Shown here in pieces: positions 63,232 through 63,828 of a stretch of 63,828 nucleotides of DNA. The stretch's first letter is position 1; each line of letters opens with the position of its first letter. A program made the translations under genes and the position numbers. Where the stretch lies: assembly GCA_900317475.1 (NCBI GenBank), contig ONGY01000019.1, forward strand, positions 1 to 63,828. The letters run 5' to 3'. The notes beneath the pieces were generated by a model. That model saw only the letters and a program-made list of their open reading frames with translations, had not been told where the DNA came from and made no database searches. The DNA is from an uncultured Lachnospiraceae bacterium (lineage in GTDB: Bacteria; Bacillota; Clostridia; Lachnospirales; Lachnospiraceae).

Positions 63232-63828
63232 TTACCTGACTTCTGCTGTCAGGCCATTGTCAACACAATCGATGTGGATGATGCTCCCTTCGTGAACCTT
63301 ATCCTCCAGGATCAGTTTTGCCGCCATCGTCTCAACATATTTCTGGATGTATCTCTTCAGAGGACGAGCACCGTAGGACGGGTCGTACGACTGATCTGCG
63401 ATGTATTTCTTTGCATCGTCCGTGAGTTCGACGCTGATCTGACGGTCTTCGAGACGTCTGTTGATATCCTTCACCTGCAGATCGATGATGGCACTGATGT
63501 TTTCCTTCGAGAGAGGCCTGAACATGATGATCTCGTCCAGACGATTCAGGAACTCAGGGCGGAAGTGCTTATGAAGCTCCGCCTCAACCGCAGCACGGCA
63601 AGCATCGGAAATCACGAAGCTCTTGTCGCCGCGTCCCACATTCTCCGAAGAGTCAACAATCTTCTGTCCGGTCACCGGGTCCACCTCAATGACATTATTG
63701 TGGTCTACGGACGACATGCTCGCCGCCGTCTCCTGGCTCTCCAGATCTGCCAGGATCTCCTGTGCACCGATATTCGAAGTCATGATGATGATCGTGTTCT
63801 TGAAGTCCACCGTGCGGCCCTGTGAATC
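63232..63828 (-). CDS. clpB: ATP-dependent chaperone ClpB (C-terminal part only)
   Basis: ClpB is the disaggregase of the Hsp100 family. About 198 residues are visible up to the window edge at 63828: the second ATPase sensor region DFKNTIIIMTSNIGAQEIL, HFRPEFLNRLDEIIMF and the C-terminal domain SYGARPLKRYIQKYVET. A 40-residue insertion (SVDHNNVIEVDPVTGQ) lies between the TSNIGA segment and HFRPEF; ClpB rather than ClpC is favoured by the FRPEFLNRLDE and LSKENISAIIDLQ context. The start is outside the window. Confidence 0.9.
   Translation of the reverse strand, partial: DSQGRTVDFKNTIIIMTSNIGAQEILADLESQETAASMSSVDHNNVIEVDPVTGQKIVDSSENVGRGDKSFVISDACRAAVEAELHKHFRPEFLNRLDEIIMFRPLSKENISAIIDLQVKDINRRLEDRQISVELTDDAKKYIADQSYDPSYGARPLKRYIQKYVETMAAKLILEDKVHEGSIIHIDCVDNGLTAEVR

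Overview
The window looks like core chromosome of a Bacillota bacterium of class Clostridia, most likely Lachnospiraceae-like, with a G+C content a little above one half. The evidence is the set of Gram-positive hallmarks: CodY, a CIRCE-controlled groESL operon, Mini-ribonuclease III (MrnC), a SigH-type sigma factor, HelD, the MecA adaptor, DUF1385, PPi-type pyruvate phosphate dikinase, and the neighbourhoods topA-codY-rpsB-tsf and ispF-cysS-mrnC-rlmB-sigH. I see no prophage, insertion sequence, CRISPR array, rRNA or plasmid gene. Nearly all genes lie on the minus strand. The exceptions are an ABC-F ATPase plus a PHP-HAD fusion (29.4-33.3 kb) and one tRNA-Met near the right end.

Layout, left to right. 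1-3.8 kb: oligopeptide ABC transporter oppBCDF (oppF cut by the window edge), with a promoter, a CodY-box-like site and a 29-bp palindrome. 3.9-5.2 kb: a lipoprotein of unknown function. 5.4-9.9 kb: a tightly coupled group mecA-rluF-like-ligA-metA. 10.2-15.5 kb: topA, codY, rpsB, tsf. 15.6-20.7 kb: relA, an MBL-fold hydrolase and hemZ. 20.8-22.9 kb: groES-groEL, with an apparent frameshift near the groEL 3' end. 23.1-29.2 kb: a LOG protein, a small unknown protein, an FMN-dependent alpha-hydroxy-acid oxidase relative with a shortened C terminus, ppdK and a glycerophosphodiesterase. 29.4-33.3 kb: the plus-strand pair. 33.0-38.3 kb: pheA-ppx-ppk and a small acidic protein. 38.5-42.0 kb: rpmE, a DUF1385 protein, prmC, prfA. 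42.2-46.8 kb: ispF-cysS-mrnC-rlmB-sigH. 46.9-50.8 kb: mscS and the last steps of purine synthesis (purC, a PurO-type IMP cyclohydrolase, a stand-alone AICAR formyltransferase). 50.9-62.6 kb: alpha-galactosidase, DegV, a methyltransferase, pepF, a duplicated-domain lipoprotein overlapping helD, manA and an esterase. 62.9 kb: tRNA-Met. 63.2 kb to the end: the 3' part of clpB.

Working together: CodY and RelA (ppGpp/GTP signalling) lie within 8 kb of each other, and two likely CodY targets, opp and pheA, carry CodY-box-like sites here. This is a coherent nutrient-starvation circuit of peptide uptake, aromatic amino acid synthesis, (p)ppGpp and polyphosphate turnover.

No obviously new multi-gene system is visible. 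The most unusual signals are a strand-biased decamer, CGTCAAAACT, present about 10 times exactly (22 copies of its 8-base core) and scattered through coding and non-coding DNA; a nearly perfect 21-base repeat shared by the linkers of mrnC and rlmB; the PHP-HAD fusion whose reading frame runs through a repeat-rich spacer into an antisense gene; the groEL lesion; and several operator-like palindromes.
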